Below, one piece after another: positions 51,718 through 60,408 of a DNA stretch of 64,000 bases (position 1 is its first letter; each line of letters begins with the position of its first letter). The notes under the pieces are model-generated. The model had not been told where the DNA came from. It searched no databases and saw only the letters and a program-made list of their open reading frames with translations. This stretch comes from Staphylococcus delphini (GTDB lineage: Bacteria; Bacillota; Bacilli; Staphylococcales; Staphylococcaceae): contig NZ_LR134263.1 in the NCBI RefSeq assembly GCF_900636325.1, positions 310,001-374,000 of the forward strand, in the 5' to 3' direction. A program made the translations under genes and the position numbers.

Positions 51718-52683
51718 ATGAAAACTTACATAGAACAAGATGGACGCACAGTTCAGAAACACTATTTGACTTTAAATGGTCATCGCCAAGGTGTCATTAT
51801 TGAATCAAGAGGTACAGATAAACCGATATTACTCGTTGTTCACGGTGGGCCAGGTTTTCCACTTTATTCCTTTTTTAGAGCTCATCATATTGACTTGACG
51901 GATCGTTACACCGTTGTATTTTGGGATCAGCGTGGGACGGGGATGTCTTACACGCGTGAAACAGTTGAAATGGCAGACTTGATTTCAGATTTGTATCAGC
52001 TGATTCAATTTTTGCGTCATCATTTTCAACAAAACCAAGTGTATTTGATGTGCCACTCATTTGGAACTATTATTGGCACACACGCCGCGCATCGTTATCC
52101 TGAATATATTGCCGCCTATATTGGTATGGGACAGCTCGGGGACGTTTTTCGTAATGAACAGTGTATTTTGCACCATTTACGCTTTTTAGCACATGAAGAA
52201 CGCAATCAACGCGCGATTAAACAATTAAACGCGATTCATTTAACACGTGATTTTAACCAAGATTGCCAATATGAAAAGGCGAGACAACGCTATACTGCAC
52301 GTTATCATGTCGGATTTTCAAGTCGTGGCTATTCCGTTTGGCGCATGTTTCGTGTGATGATGCAGACGCCGTATTACCGTTTAATGGAAAGAATTAATAT
52401 TGTCAGAGGCAGTTTATCTACATTTGAACATTTAACGAGCGAAATGGCACATACGAATTTAAATGATATTGCCCAGGAAATAAAGGTGCCATTTTATATT
52501 TTACAAGGGGTACACGATATGCAGACGACATACGAAGACAGTAAAGCCTTTTTCGAGCATGTCGGGTCTGTAGAGAAACGTTTTTACGCGTTTCAAGATA
52601 CGGCACATGCCCCGTTTGTCGATGAGCCTGAAAAAATGATCGAAATAATGCATGAAATTGTTGACCGTCACGTGACGTCATAG
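51718..52683 (+). CDS. Alpha/beta hydrolase, proline-iminopeptidase-like
   Basis: This 321-residue alpha/beta hydrolase has the oxyanion box HGGPG at about residue 42, nucleophile S114 in MCHSFGTIIG, acid D267 in GVHDMQT and H297 in DTAHAPFVDEP, a complete triad. The HGGPG and WDQRGTG motifs are shared with prolyl iminopeptidases (S33), but substrate use is not proven. ATG 51718 is chosen for GAGGTG upstream. The MerR gene follows after 29 bases, so the two are probably co-transcribed and perhaps co-regulated. Confidence 0.82.
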   Translation: MKTYIEQDGRTVQKHYLTLNGHRQGVIIESRGTDKPILLVVHGGPGFPLYSFFRAHHIDLTDRYTVVFWDQRGTGMSYTRETVEMADLISDLYQLIQFLRHHFQQNQVYLMCHSFGTIIGTHAAHRYPEYIAAYIGMGQLGDVFRNEQCILHHLRFLAHEERNQRAIKQLNAIHLTRDFNQDCQYEKARQRYTARYHVGFSSRGYSVWRMFRVMMQTPYYRLMERINIVRGSLSTFEHLTSEMAHTNLNDIAQEIKVPFYILQGVHDMQTTYEDSKAFFEHVGSVEKRFYAFQDTAHAPFVDEPEKMIEIMHEIVDRHVTS

Positions 52684-52712
52684 GCTATACATGAAGTATG
52701 GAGGTGAAATCG

Positions 52713-53441
52713 ATGTCACATTATTCGACAGGTGAACTTGCGAATATGTTTGGACTTTCAAAAAGAACCATTCAGTATTATGATCATCAGCACATCTTAA
52801 AACCTGCTTTCACGGACGATAACCAATATCGGATGTATACGGAGCGTGAGGTGGAACAGTTGCATTTGATTTTAGTGATGAAGTCATTAGGTCTCAGTCT
52901 TAAAGAAATCAAGCAGATGTTGTCAGCGGATGGCACACTTCAAACGGTGCGTACATTATTAACGCGTAAAGTGGAAGAAACTGAGGCAGAAATTCGCCAA
53001 CAACAACTGCAACTGAAACAAATGAAGCAAATGCAACAGATGATACTGGATTCATCACGTGCACCTGTTAAAAACCTTTCTGACATTGAAGATGCGATGA
53101 AACAAAAACCACAACATCAACGTCTTATGAAACATATGTTATGGATGGGAGCGACAGCCACTTTATTTGAAGTGATTGGGATTGGACTAAGTTGGAAATC
53201 TCGTCAAGTATGGCCAGCTGTTTTAGGATTTGGAAGTGCGATCACAGTAGCACAAAAAATGACACATACGTACTATCAGCAAGTCAGTTACATGTGTCCG
53301 AATTGCCAGCAGCAGTTTAAACCGCCATATCGAACATGGTTATTTGCACCTCATACGTCTCAAACAAGACTGTTGACTTGCCCGAACTGTGGCTTCAAAG
53401 GATATTGTACAGAAATTTACGATGCATCAATCCAATCATAA
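52713..53441 (+). CDS. MerR-type regulator with membrane helices and zinc ribbon
   Basis: This roughly 242-residue protein has a MerR winged helix at 1-70 (YSTGELANMFGLSKRTIQYYD) and a long coiled coil at about 72-115 rich in Gln, Glu and Lys. Two hydrophobic segments follow at about 140-185, and then a C-terminal zinc ribbon with CPNC at about 195 and CPNC at about 223. This is an unusual build: a DNA-binding protein that looks membrane-anchored. ATG 52713 follows GGAGGTG. The signal and targets are unknown; the preceding hydrolase and itself are plausible targets. Confidence 0.8.
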   Translation: MSHYSTGELANMFGLSKRTIQYYDHQHILKPAFTDDNQYRMYTEREVEQLHLILVMKSLGLSLKEIKQMLSADGTLQTVRTLLTRKVEETEAEIRQQQLQLKQMKQMQQMILDSSRAPVKNLSDIEDAMKQKPQHQRLMKHMLWMGATATLFEVIGIGLSWKSRQVWPAVLGFGSAITVAQKMTHTYYQQVSYMCPNCQQQFKPPYRTWLFAPHTSQTRLLTCPNCGFKGYCTEIYDASIQS

Positions 53442-53526
53442 AACGATAGTAAAGTGCGTGACATGCGAGTTCAATTGCTGTTACGTGCTTTTTTGGTTTA
53501 AATTTCAAATGAAGAGACTGAAGATT

Positions 53527-53540
53527 TGTAAGCGCTTCAA
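53527..53540 (+). promoter_or_regulatory. cre (CcpA) site before PTS genes
   Basis: TGTAAGCGCTTCAA matches TGWAARCGYTWNCW at 13 of 14 positions. It lies 75 bases upstream of the EIIB start, as expected for catabolite repression of a PTS operon. Confidence 0.65.
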
Positions 53541-53614
53541 GAATACATTGAATTGCATGGGTGAAGCGGATAAGATGGAGGTGTATGAATTTTATGAAGA
53601 GAGGAAGCATTCGT

Positions 53615-53998
53615 ATGAAAATACTCGCAGTTACATCTTGTCCAAACGGTATTGCGCATACATATATGGCACAAGAAAAGTTAGAGCAAGCCGCAACGTC
53701 ACTCGGCATTGAGATTAAAGTAGAAACGCAAGGGGGTGTCGGTGCAGAAAATGTGTTAACAGCTGAAGAAATCGCAGCTGCAGACGGTATTATTATTGCT
53801 GCGGATAGACAAGTGGATTTATCACGGTTCAATGGTAAGCCGCTCGTGAAAGAAAGTGTCAGAGCAGGCATTCATCAACCGGAAGCCTTAATCCAACGTG
53901 TAGTGCAAGGGGAAGCACCGGTGTATCATGCGACAGGACAAGCTGAAACAACTGGGACACCTTCACATCAAAGCGAAAATAAGCAAAAGGGCATGTAA
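53615..53998 (+). CDS. PTS fructose-type EIIB
   Basis: This 127-residue EIIB domain of the fructose family has its phospho-Cys at C9 in TSCPNGIAHTYMA. The usual VETQGGVG and AADRQVD segments follow, then a flexible Gln/Ser/Thr linker ending KQKGM. It ends in TAA immediately followed by, and in frame with, the EIICA start. It therefore looks like the front part of an EIIBCA fusion split by a stop, although the ATG after it has its own AAAAGGG site. ATG 53615 has GAGAGGAAG upstream. Confidence 0.82.
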   Translation: MKILAVTSCPNGIAHTYMAQEKLEQAATSLGIEIKVETQGGVGAENVLTAEEIAAADGIIIAADRQVDLSRFNGKPLVKESVRAGIHQPEALIQRVVQGEAPVYHATGQAETTGTPSHQSENKQKGM

Positions 53999-55537
53999 AT
54001 GGTCTATCAACATTTAATGAATGGGGTTTCCTTTATGGTGCCCTTTATCGTTGTCGGAGGGCTACTGATTGCGTTGGCATTGTCATTAGGTGGTGAAAAA
54101 ACAGCGACACAAGGTTTAGTGATTCCCGATGATTCATTTTGGAAACCGTTCGAAAAAATTGGTGCATTAGCGTTTAGCTTTATGGTGCCGATATTGGCCG
54201 GTTACATTGCGGTGAGTATTGCCGATAAGCCAGGTCTCGTGCCAGGGATGATCGGTGGTGCGATTGCAGCGGACGGTAGTTTTTACGGTAGTACGGCGGG
54301 GGCTGGCTTTTTAGGCGGTATCGTTGCCGGTTTCTTAGCAGGTTATATTGCGAAATGGATTAAAAATATTAAAGTGCCGAAAGCGATGGCACCAATTATG
54401 CCGATCATTATTATTCCAATTATCGCGTCGGTTCTCGTCGGCATGATCTTTATTTTCATTTTAGGTGCGCCCATTGCAGCAGTTTTTGAAACTTTGACAA
54501 CTTGGCTGAAAGGAATGCAAGGCGCAAATATTGTCATTTTAGCCTTAATTATCGGTGCGATGATTGCGTTTGATATGGGCGGTCCAGTGAACAAAGTTGC
54601 CTTTTTGTTTGGTTCGGCTTTAATCGCGGAAGGCAACTATAGCGTCATGGGAATGGTCGCAGTAGCAGTCTGTACACCACCGATTGGACTTGGCCTTGCG
54701 ACATTTATTCAAAAACGTAAATTCAACCGCAATGAAATTGAAATGGGGAAGGCTTCATTTACGATGGGACTTTTCGGGATTACAGAAGGTGCGATTCCAT
54801 TTGCGGCACAGGATCCATTACGTATTATTCCAGCTAATATGATCGGTACGATGGTGGCTTCGGTTATTGCTGCGCTTGGTCATGTCGGTGATAGAGTCGC
54901 GCACGGTGGACCGATTGTTGCAGTATTAGGTGGTATCGAGGGGGTGCTCATGTTTATCGTCGCTGTATTAGCCGGTAGTTTTGTCACGACAGCACTCGTA
55001 TTAACATTTAAAAAGCATCCGACAGCCACGCAAGCGGTAACTGGCGCACCAACATCTACAGTGAAGGTGACTAAAGATACAGACGTAGAAGACATGTTGA
55101 ATCCACAAGTGATGATTCAAACAGCAGCACCAATGGATAGGGACAAAGCCATTGATACGATGATTGATCGCTTAGTGCACGCAAACTATGTGACAGATGC
55201 TGCGGTGTTAAAAGAAGCCGTACTAGCACGTGAAGCAGAATCAACGACGGCCCTTGGTATGCACATCGCCATGCCCCATGCGAAAACCAACGCGGTACGT
55301 CAACCGATTATTGGCGTACTTAAACATGATCAAGGGGTACAATGGGAAAGTTTAGACGGGACATTGCCACAACTCGTCATTTTAATCGCTGTACCGGAAC
55401 AAAGTCATGATACGCATTTAAAAGTGTTGCAACAACTGTCGAAAAACTTAATGCATGATGACAAACGACAACAATTGTTAGATACAACGAATGAAACGGA
55501 ATTATACGAGACATTACAACGTATCATTAATGCATAA
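53999..55537 (+). CDS. PTS fructose-type EIICA
   Basis: This 512-residue protein has a membrane EIIC channel (about 1-345; MNGVSFMVPFIVVGGLLIA and the substrate-site GITEGAIPFA) and a C-terminal EIIA-fructose domain (about 370-512) with phospho-His H427 in AMPHAKT. With the preceding EIIB it makes a complete permease that phosphorylates a fructose-like sugar on entry. The start abuts the EIIB stop (TAAATG). No sugar-phosphate enzyme adjoins, so the substrate is unclear. A cre site upstream suggests CcpA control. Confidence 0.88.
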   Translation: MVYQHLMNGVSFMVPFIVVGGLLIALALSLGGEKTATQGLVIPDDSFWKPFEKIGALAFSFMVPILAGYIAVSIADKPGLVPGMIGGAIAADGSFYGSTAGAGFLGGIVAGFLAGYIAKWIKNIKVPKAMAPIMPIIIIPIIASVLVGMIFIFILGAPIAAVFETLTTWLKGMQGANIVILALIIGAMIAFDMGGPVNKVAFLFGSALIAEGNYSVMGMVAVAVCTPPIGLGLATFIQKRKFNRNEIEMGKASFTMGLFGITEGAIPFAAQDPLRIIPANMIGTMVASVIAALGHVGDRVAHGGPIVAVLGGIEGVLMFIVAVLAGSFVTTALVLTFKKHPTATQAVTGAPTSTVKVTKDTDVEDMLNPQVMIQTAAPMDRDKAIDTMIDRLVHANYVTDAAVLKEAVLAREAESTTALGMHIAMPHAKTNAVRQPIIGVLKHDQGVQWESLDGTLPQLVILIAVPEQSHDTHLKVLQQLSKNLMHDDKRQQLLDTTNETELYETLQRIINA

Positions 55538-55547
55538 CTGAAACTTG

Positions 55548-55586
55548 AAAGAGACTGGGTGTTAGTGCTCAGTCTCTTCCTTTTTT
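55548..55586 (+). terminator. PTS terminator
   Basis: AAGAGACTG and CAGTCTCTT are perfect arms followed by a T-rich run. Confidence 0.88.
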
Positions 55587-55678
55587 ACTTATTTTCAATT
55601 TGCAATATATCTTATCTTTATTTAAAAAGTATTCAATACGCGCTATAATAGAGTCATGTTATAGAAAGGAATGATGGC

Positions 55679-57538
55679 ATGACAGAACGAAAATCCCCTT
55701 CATCTCAAAACATGCGTCATCGTTTAGTCAAAGCTGGTACGGTCCTTTTATTGGTCGGTAGTGGACTGCAAATGCCTTCAACATTGTCACACGATATGAC
55801 AGCGATAGCTCAGACAGATACGACTGATGATTTGAAAACATTACGTGAAAATGCAGATAAAAAAGTGAAGGCGTTACAATATTTAAATACGGATTATAAA
55901 AATGACTTTCTCTCGTTAATTCGTGAATATGATACGTCATCAAAAAATATTGAAGCGATTGTTGACGAAGCAGAAACAGCTAATCGTCTAGCGCATGATG
56001 CTCAATCGGATGATGAAATACAACCTAAATTAGATGCCATTGATGAAAAAATTAGCGCGTTAAAGGCAAAGGTTGATGAAGGTCAACGAGAATCAACTGA
56101 AGCGCGTGAAAATGTAACGTCAACAGAGACAAAGACTGCTGAAACCGAAAAAAGAGCGACATCAACAGAAGACGAGAACAAAGTAAAGCAATCTTCTTTA
56201 GCACAAACAATCGTAGCACCCCATCATGATCAACAAGATGCAAGTGCCCTGAAAGACCATATTAAGAACGATGTCGATGCACTTAAACAAGAACATGCAG
56301 CGCGAGACAACCAACTGACACCACTCCAAGGCATTGACAGTGCAATCACACGCATTGACCATTTCGTTTCAGAAAACGTGGAAAACAAGTCTGACAATTA
56401 TTTTGAAGAAAAACGTCAACATCTACAAAACTTTGAACAAGACATTAAAAAACGTACGGACATTTCTGGGACTGAAAAGGCGACTTTGCTTGAGGATGCG
56501 AAAACGGTAGCGAATCAACTGAACGCGCAAAATGATACGATTTTAACGGAACTTCAACAAAGTGATGACAAACGTGCAGCAGTTGAAGCGATATTAGGTG
56601 AGATTTTTAATGCACAAGAAGCGGCTCAACGTGCGAAACAGATTGATGTTAAAGGTAAAACAGACCAACAATTGGCAAACCAAATTCATCAACAAGCGGA
56701 CACACTTATCAAAACGTCGAGTGATGATTTATTGTTAGGCATGTTGGAAAATAATTCAAATACACAAGGTTTAGTGGAAAGCATTTTACGAACACGCTTT
56801 GACGAACAAGAAGCGCACAAAATTGCTGGCGAAATCATGCAAGGCAAACCGTCAAATACAACGATACTCGACCGTTTGAAAGACCATTTTAAAGCGAATG
56901 GTAAGGCAAGTGGAGATGATATTTTAAACGCGTTGATTAATAATACAGACGCAGATACTGAAGTGATTGAATCGATTCTAGGTGGGCGTCTTAACGCAGA
57001 AAATGCAAAATTGATTGCCGACCGTGTACAGCAAGAGAAAAAGAAGACACATCAAAACTTAAAGGCGATTGAAGACGAACTCAGTGCGCAAGCGAATCGA
57101 TTGTTGACTTTACGGAAGCAATTGCAACAAATCCGTTACAATACGAAAACAGATATGAATGACTTGTTTGCACCGTTGCGTCGTATTGCGAATATTCTCG
57201 GTAGTGGTTTGAATCGTGACGACATGCAATCTTCAGGTCGTACGAATGACAAATTGCAGCAACTATTAAATCGTGATCATTCATTGTTAGATCGAGATGG
57301 TGGCTTATTCAAACATGATTTTGCGCCAAAGCCGAATATCGATCCATATCAAGCGATTAATAGTCAAACGGCATCACACGGCTTTTTAGATGGTTTGTTT
57401 GATCAAAATGGTGATTTCAATTTACCGAATACAGGTGAAATAGTGAAGCGGACTTGGCTGCCATTGGGTGTTTTAGTCGTTGCAATCGGCGTACTGATCT
57501 TAACGTTGAGATTTCATAAAAAAACACGCAAACAATAA
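55679..57538 (+). CDS. sasF: SasF-like LPXTG cell-wall protein
   Basis: This 619-residue surface protein has a signal peptide at about 1-45 and long helical, Gln/Glu/Lys-rich regions. A repeated internal pattern (KGKTDQQLANQ, SSDDLLLGML, EILGGRLNAENAKLIADR) is shared with S. aureus SasF. At the C-terminus are LPNTG at 582-586, a hydrophobic helix and a basic tail. S. aureus SasF uses an LPKAG variant, whereas this copy keeps a canonical sortase A motif. In S. aureus sasF lies beside the same glucosaminidase-CHAP gene, so synteny supports the call. ATG 55679 follows AAAGGA. Confidence 0.85.
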   Translation: MTERKSPSSQNMRHRLVKAGTVLLLVGSGLQMPSTLSHDMTAIAQTDTTDDLKTLRENADKKVKALQYLNTDYKNDFLSLIREYDTSSKNIEAIVDEAETANRLAHDAQSDDEIQPKLDAIDEKISALKAKVDEGQRESTEARENVTSTETKTAETEKRATSTEDENKVKQSSLAQTIVAPHHDQQDASALKDHIKNDVDALKQEHAARDNQLTPLQGIDSAITRIDHFVSENVENKSDNYFEEKRQHLQNFEQDIKKRTDISGTEKATLLEDAKTVANQLNAQNDTILTELQQSDDKRAAVEAILGEIFNAQEAAQRAKQIDVKGKTDQQLANQIHQQADTLIKTSSDDLLLGMLENNSNTQGLVESILRTRFDEQEAHKIAGEIMQGKPSNTTILDRLKDHFKANGKASGDDILNALINNTDADTEVIESILGGRLNAENAKLIADRVQQEKKKTHQNLKAIEDELSAQANRLLTLRKQLQQIRYNTKTDMNDLFAPLRRIANILGSGLNRDDMQSSGRTNDKLQQLLNRDHSLLDRDGGLFKHDFAPKPNIDPYQAINSQTASHGFLDGLFDQNGDFNLPNTGEIVKRTWLPLGVLVVAIGVLILTLRFHKKTRKQ

Positions 57539-57631
57539 GTCATATATAAAGAAGATTGGACATTAAAATTTTTGATGCTATTGATGCAATATTTTTGTTG
57601 AACTTGCCCTCTCTCCACTAATTCTGCTTTT
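57539..57631. other. Spacer after sasF
   Basis: Short AT-rich sequence before repeat copy 5. I see no gene or clear terminator. Confidence 0.4.
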
Positions 57632-57870
57632 GATTGCCATCGTGGCTTCGCTTTCCTAGGGGCTGGCCCTTCAACTAAATTCGGCTTGATTGAAGTGTAC
57701 ACTAAATGGATGCCGAATTGGATTTTCCGGACCAGCTGATCCCTCAGGAGTCTCAGCCCTCTGGACAATCTTATATGAAATACAGCGAAACTGAGGGCAA
57801 GTGTATGAAATCAAGAAAACAATAGCATCAATTTTTTCTATCCCATTAGCCATCATTTTCCGACTGTTCT
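57632..57870 (+). repeat. Dispersed intergenic repeat, copy 5 (most complete)
   Basis: This is the clearest copy. ATCGTGGCTTCGCTTTCCTAG, GGGCTGGCCC, the arm AAATTCGGC, GTGTACACT, the arm GCCGAATTGG, GGACCAGCTGATCCCTCAGGA and the GAAACTGAGGGCAAGT tail occur in order. The first and last blocks (CTAGGGGCTGGCCC versus GGACCAGCTGATCCCTCAG) are also inverted, so the whole could fold into one long hairpin. 57871-58011 holds GGCTTGA/TTCAAGCC but no gene. Confidence 0.8.
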
Positions 57871-58011
57871 AAAGTCATTAATGAATATGCAATCTATGTA
57901 TGGCTTGAGGCTTAATTTTTTCAAGCCCCATCCCTTGGTATACACAACAAAATATAGTAAAGGAGCTGAGGAAACTTTAATGTCCCATCCCCATTCTTAG
58001 AGTAAAAGTTT

Positions 58012-60081
58012 TTATTCAGTTGCTAAGTCACCGCTAATGTAATCCAATTGTGTGGCATCTTTTGCATCAATTGTACGGAATGAAATGACACCGAGTCCTT
58101 TGACATTAGATTCTGATACGACGATAGAACCGTCACGATTCACTTTCTCAACGAAGGCGACGTGACCGTAATAACGATCTGCACCTAATTCATTCGGATT
58201 AAAGACGACTGCGCTGTGTACTTTTGGTTTGCTTGATACGCTATAACCTTGTGTCAGTGCAGAATAAGTCCAATCAGCGGCATTGCCCATCATACCTGAA
58301 ATGTGAATGTCAAATTGTGCCATACGATTGTACACATACCACGTACATTGACCATAAGGATATGGTGAGTCTGCAGTTATCGCAAATGGTTTGAAGGCAC
58401 TGCCATCGCTTTTCGCAGTTTCGTTGTCATCGTTCTCATCTAATAAATCTGGCATGTCATCTTGGTCAAAACGTGTTAAATCGTACGCTTCAATTAAAGC
58501 TTCTAACTTTTGGTCATATTGTGGATCTGTCGCATATGTACCAACGAGTGCTGAAGCGGCATCGTGATAACTTGAACTATGACTTTTCCATACGTCTTCA
58601 TAGATATTCGGATTACCGTCAATGCCTCCTTTAATTAAATCGGCATAATCTTGTAAGGACGCTTTGTGATCTGGATATTTTCTAAAAGCAGCATCGATTT
58701 CATACAATTGTTCGCCATCTGATTCCAAAGTTTTGAAATGTGCGGATTCCCCTTGATAGCTGCCTTTAATACCAAACAAGTTGAAATAAGGTTCGCGTGA
58801 TAATTCACTTTTACCAGAGTCAGATTCTAAAATCGCTTGAGCAATCATGATAGAGGCATAGATGTCTTCTTGTTGACCGATATCATGTGCATCTTTCGCA
58901 ATGTCATTAATGAACTCACGTGTTGATGATTGTGGGACGACACGCATTGTTCCTGAGTCATTTGTAGCCGTATCAGAATCGGGCATTGTTTCAAACAGTG
59001 TCGTTTGACGCGTTTGCTTTCTATCTGCCTCGTTTTGATAGGATTGTGTCGGCGCTTGTTCTCGTGACGACTTGAAAGTGTCAGGATCAGGGATTTGCGC
59101 TTCGTGTTTTTCCGATTTTGACGTTGAAGTTGGCTCATTCACCTCTTTTTGTTGTTGATGCCCATGATGCGTTTGTTCAGCTTTTTCGCTATATTCGTCT
59201 AACAATGCATCAATCATCGCATCATTTTGATTGTTTTCAGTTTGTTGATTCGAAGTCGTGTCGTCACGATTTGATGGCATATGCTCTTCTGTTTGTTTAT
59301 CTTCTGTAGCTGGTGCTTCTTCCGTTGTTGATGACTTTTCAGTTGTACTATCGTCATTCACAGGTGGTGCTTCGGATGTGTCTTCTGATGTAGCCTCGTT
59401 TCCTTTTGAAGTTGTCGCATCTTCAGTTGAGGGCTGTTCATTCGAAGTCTCCGTGTTGTGTGAAGGTGGTTCATTTTCTTCAGCACTGTCTCGCTGTTCA
59501 GTTGAAGGTGATTCGATCGTTGCTTGTTCTGATGATGGTGCGTCATCAGTTGAAGTTGTCGTATCATTTTTGCTGTCTTCATCACCGCTCAGTATCGCTT
59601 GAAGTTGCTCGAAAAAGTCTCGATTTTCAGGCGTCGATGATTGTGTTGGTGTTGATGTCGCATCATTAGTTGGCGCTGGATATGTATGCTGAGCCGCGTC
59701 TGTTGTTTCACTTAATGTAGAGTGAAACAGTTGGCCAAACCAATCTGTATGAGACGATGAAGACGATTTCAACTGTGAATGCAAAGGGGATGTGATGTCG
59801 AAAAGATTAACCTTTTTTGAATCATGTCGTTGTGAAGTCGTTTTCTCGCTTGTTTTTGATGATTTGCGTTTTGCTGTTTCTTTTTTATCTGATGATTGAG
59901 ATTGTGTTTTGTGGTCGTCACGTGTTTCGTCTGACGCGACATCTTGATCATGATCATCCACTTTTTGATCTTTAGGTACATCTTCAGTTTGAGGTGTTGC
60001 TGCAACAGCCCATTGAGGTGTGACAGAAGGGATGAGCAATGCAGTACTTAACAACCCTGTATAAATGAATTTCTTATTCAA
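58012..60081 (-). CDS. Secreted peptidoglycan hydrolase: glucosaminidase plus CHAP
   Basis: This 689-residue protein has a signal peptide (cleavage near AVA at about 27) and a 350-residue Ser/Thr/Glu/Gln-rich, low-complexity stalk. A GH73-type N-acetylglucosaminidase follows (about 385-540; catalytic Glu in AQAILESDSGKS). The C-terminal CHAP amidase/endopeptidase (about 570-689) has Cys near 579 in GQCTWY and His in YYGHVAFVE. It would cut both glycan and peptide bonds of the cell wall. It resembles the S. aureus lysin beside sasF. No LPXTG or LysM is seen, so attachment is probably non-covalent. Confidence 0.88.
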   Translation of the reverse strand: MNKKFIYTGLLSTALLIPSVTPQWAVAATPQTEDVPKDQKVDDHDQDVASDETRDDHKTQSQSSDKKETAKRKSSKTSEKTTSQRHDSKKVNLFDITSPLHSQLKSSSSSHTDWFGQLFHSTLSETTDAAQHTYPAPTNDATSTPTQSSTPENRDFFEQLQAILSGDEDSKNDTTTSTDDAPSSEQATIESPSTEQRDSAEENEPPSHNTETSNEQPSTEDATTSKGNEATSEDTSEAPPVNDDSTTEKSSTTEEAPATEDKQTEEHMPSNRDDTTSNQQTENNQNDAMIDALLDEYSEKAEQTHHGHQQQKEVNEPTSTSKSEKHEAQIPDPDTFKSSREQAPTQSYQNEADRKQTRQTTLFETMPDSDTATNDSGTMRVVPQSSTREFINDIAKDAHDIGQQEDIYASIMIAQAILESDSGKSELSREPYFNLFGIKGSYQGESAHFKTLESDGEQLYEIDAAFRKYPDHKASLQDYADLIKGGIDGNPNIYEDVWKSHSSSYHDAASALVGTYATDPQYDQKLEALIEAYDLTRFDQDDMPDLLDENDDNETAKSDGSAFKPFAITADSPYPYGQCTWYVYNRMAQFDIHISGMMGNAADWTYSALTQGYSVSSKPKVHSAVVFNPNELGADRYYGHVAFVEKVNRDGSIVVSESNVKGLGVISFRTIDAKDATQLDYISGDLATE

Positions 60082-60408
60082 GTTAAGACTCCTTTCTTAA
60101 AAAAGCGCAGTAATTGATGTGTAAAACAGGGTTGAAATGCACAATGATAATGGCACGACTCGGGTCACAAGGGGAAGTGACATGATGTGAGTTTAACGTG
60201 TTTGATTCATCATTATCAAAGGCATTCCGTTTATACAAAGGTATGCAAAATGCTAAAGAACTTGTTATACTAAAAGATGTCTTGCATTTCGTTGATGCGT
60301 GTTAACTTAAAAATAAAAATAACGAAATTTTGCAATTGTTATACATATTTTATATTACATGAATGAAAGTAAATAATAAAGTGTTTCACAAAATATTGAG
60401 GTGAAAAA
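60082..60408. other. Divergent spacer between the lysin and yhgE genes
   Basis: There is no gene. Ribosome sites for both neighbours are at the edges, and a TATACT word near 60266 may be a yhgE -10. GATAAT/ATTATC words occur near 60145 and 60215, but not as a convincing Fur box. Confidence 0.4.

Noticed and set aside
53389..53712. Plus-strand 107-codon frame between the MerR and EIIB genes
   Set aside because: It overlaps both genes in another frame and lacks a start signal.
60082..60408. Fur box from GATAAT/ATTATC words
   Set aside because: The words are isolated and do not form a 19-bp Fur palindrome like the one at 51092.
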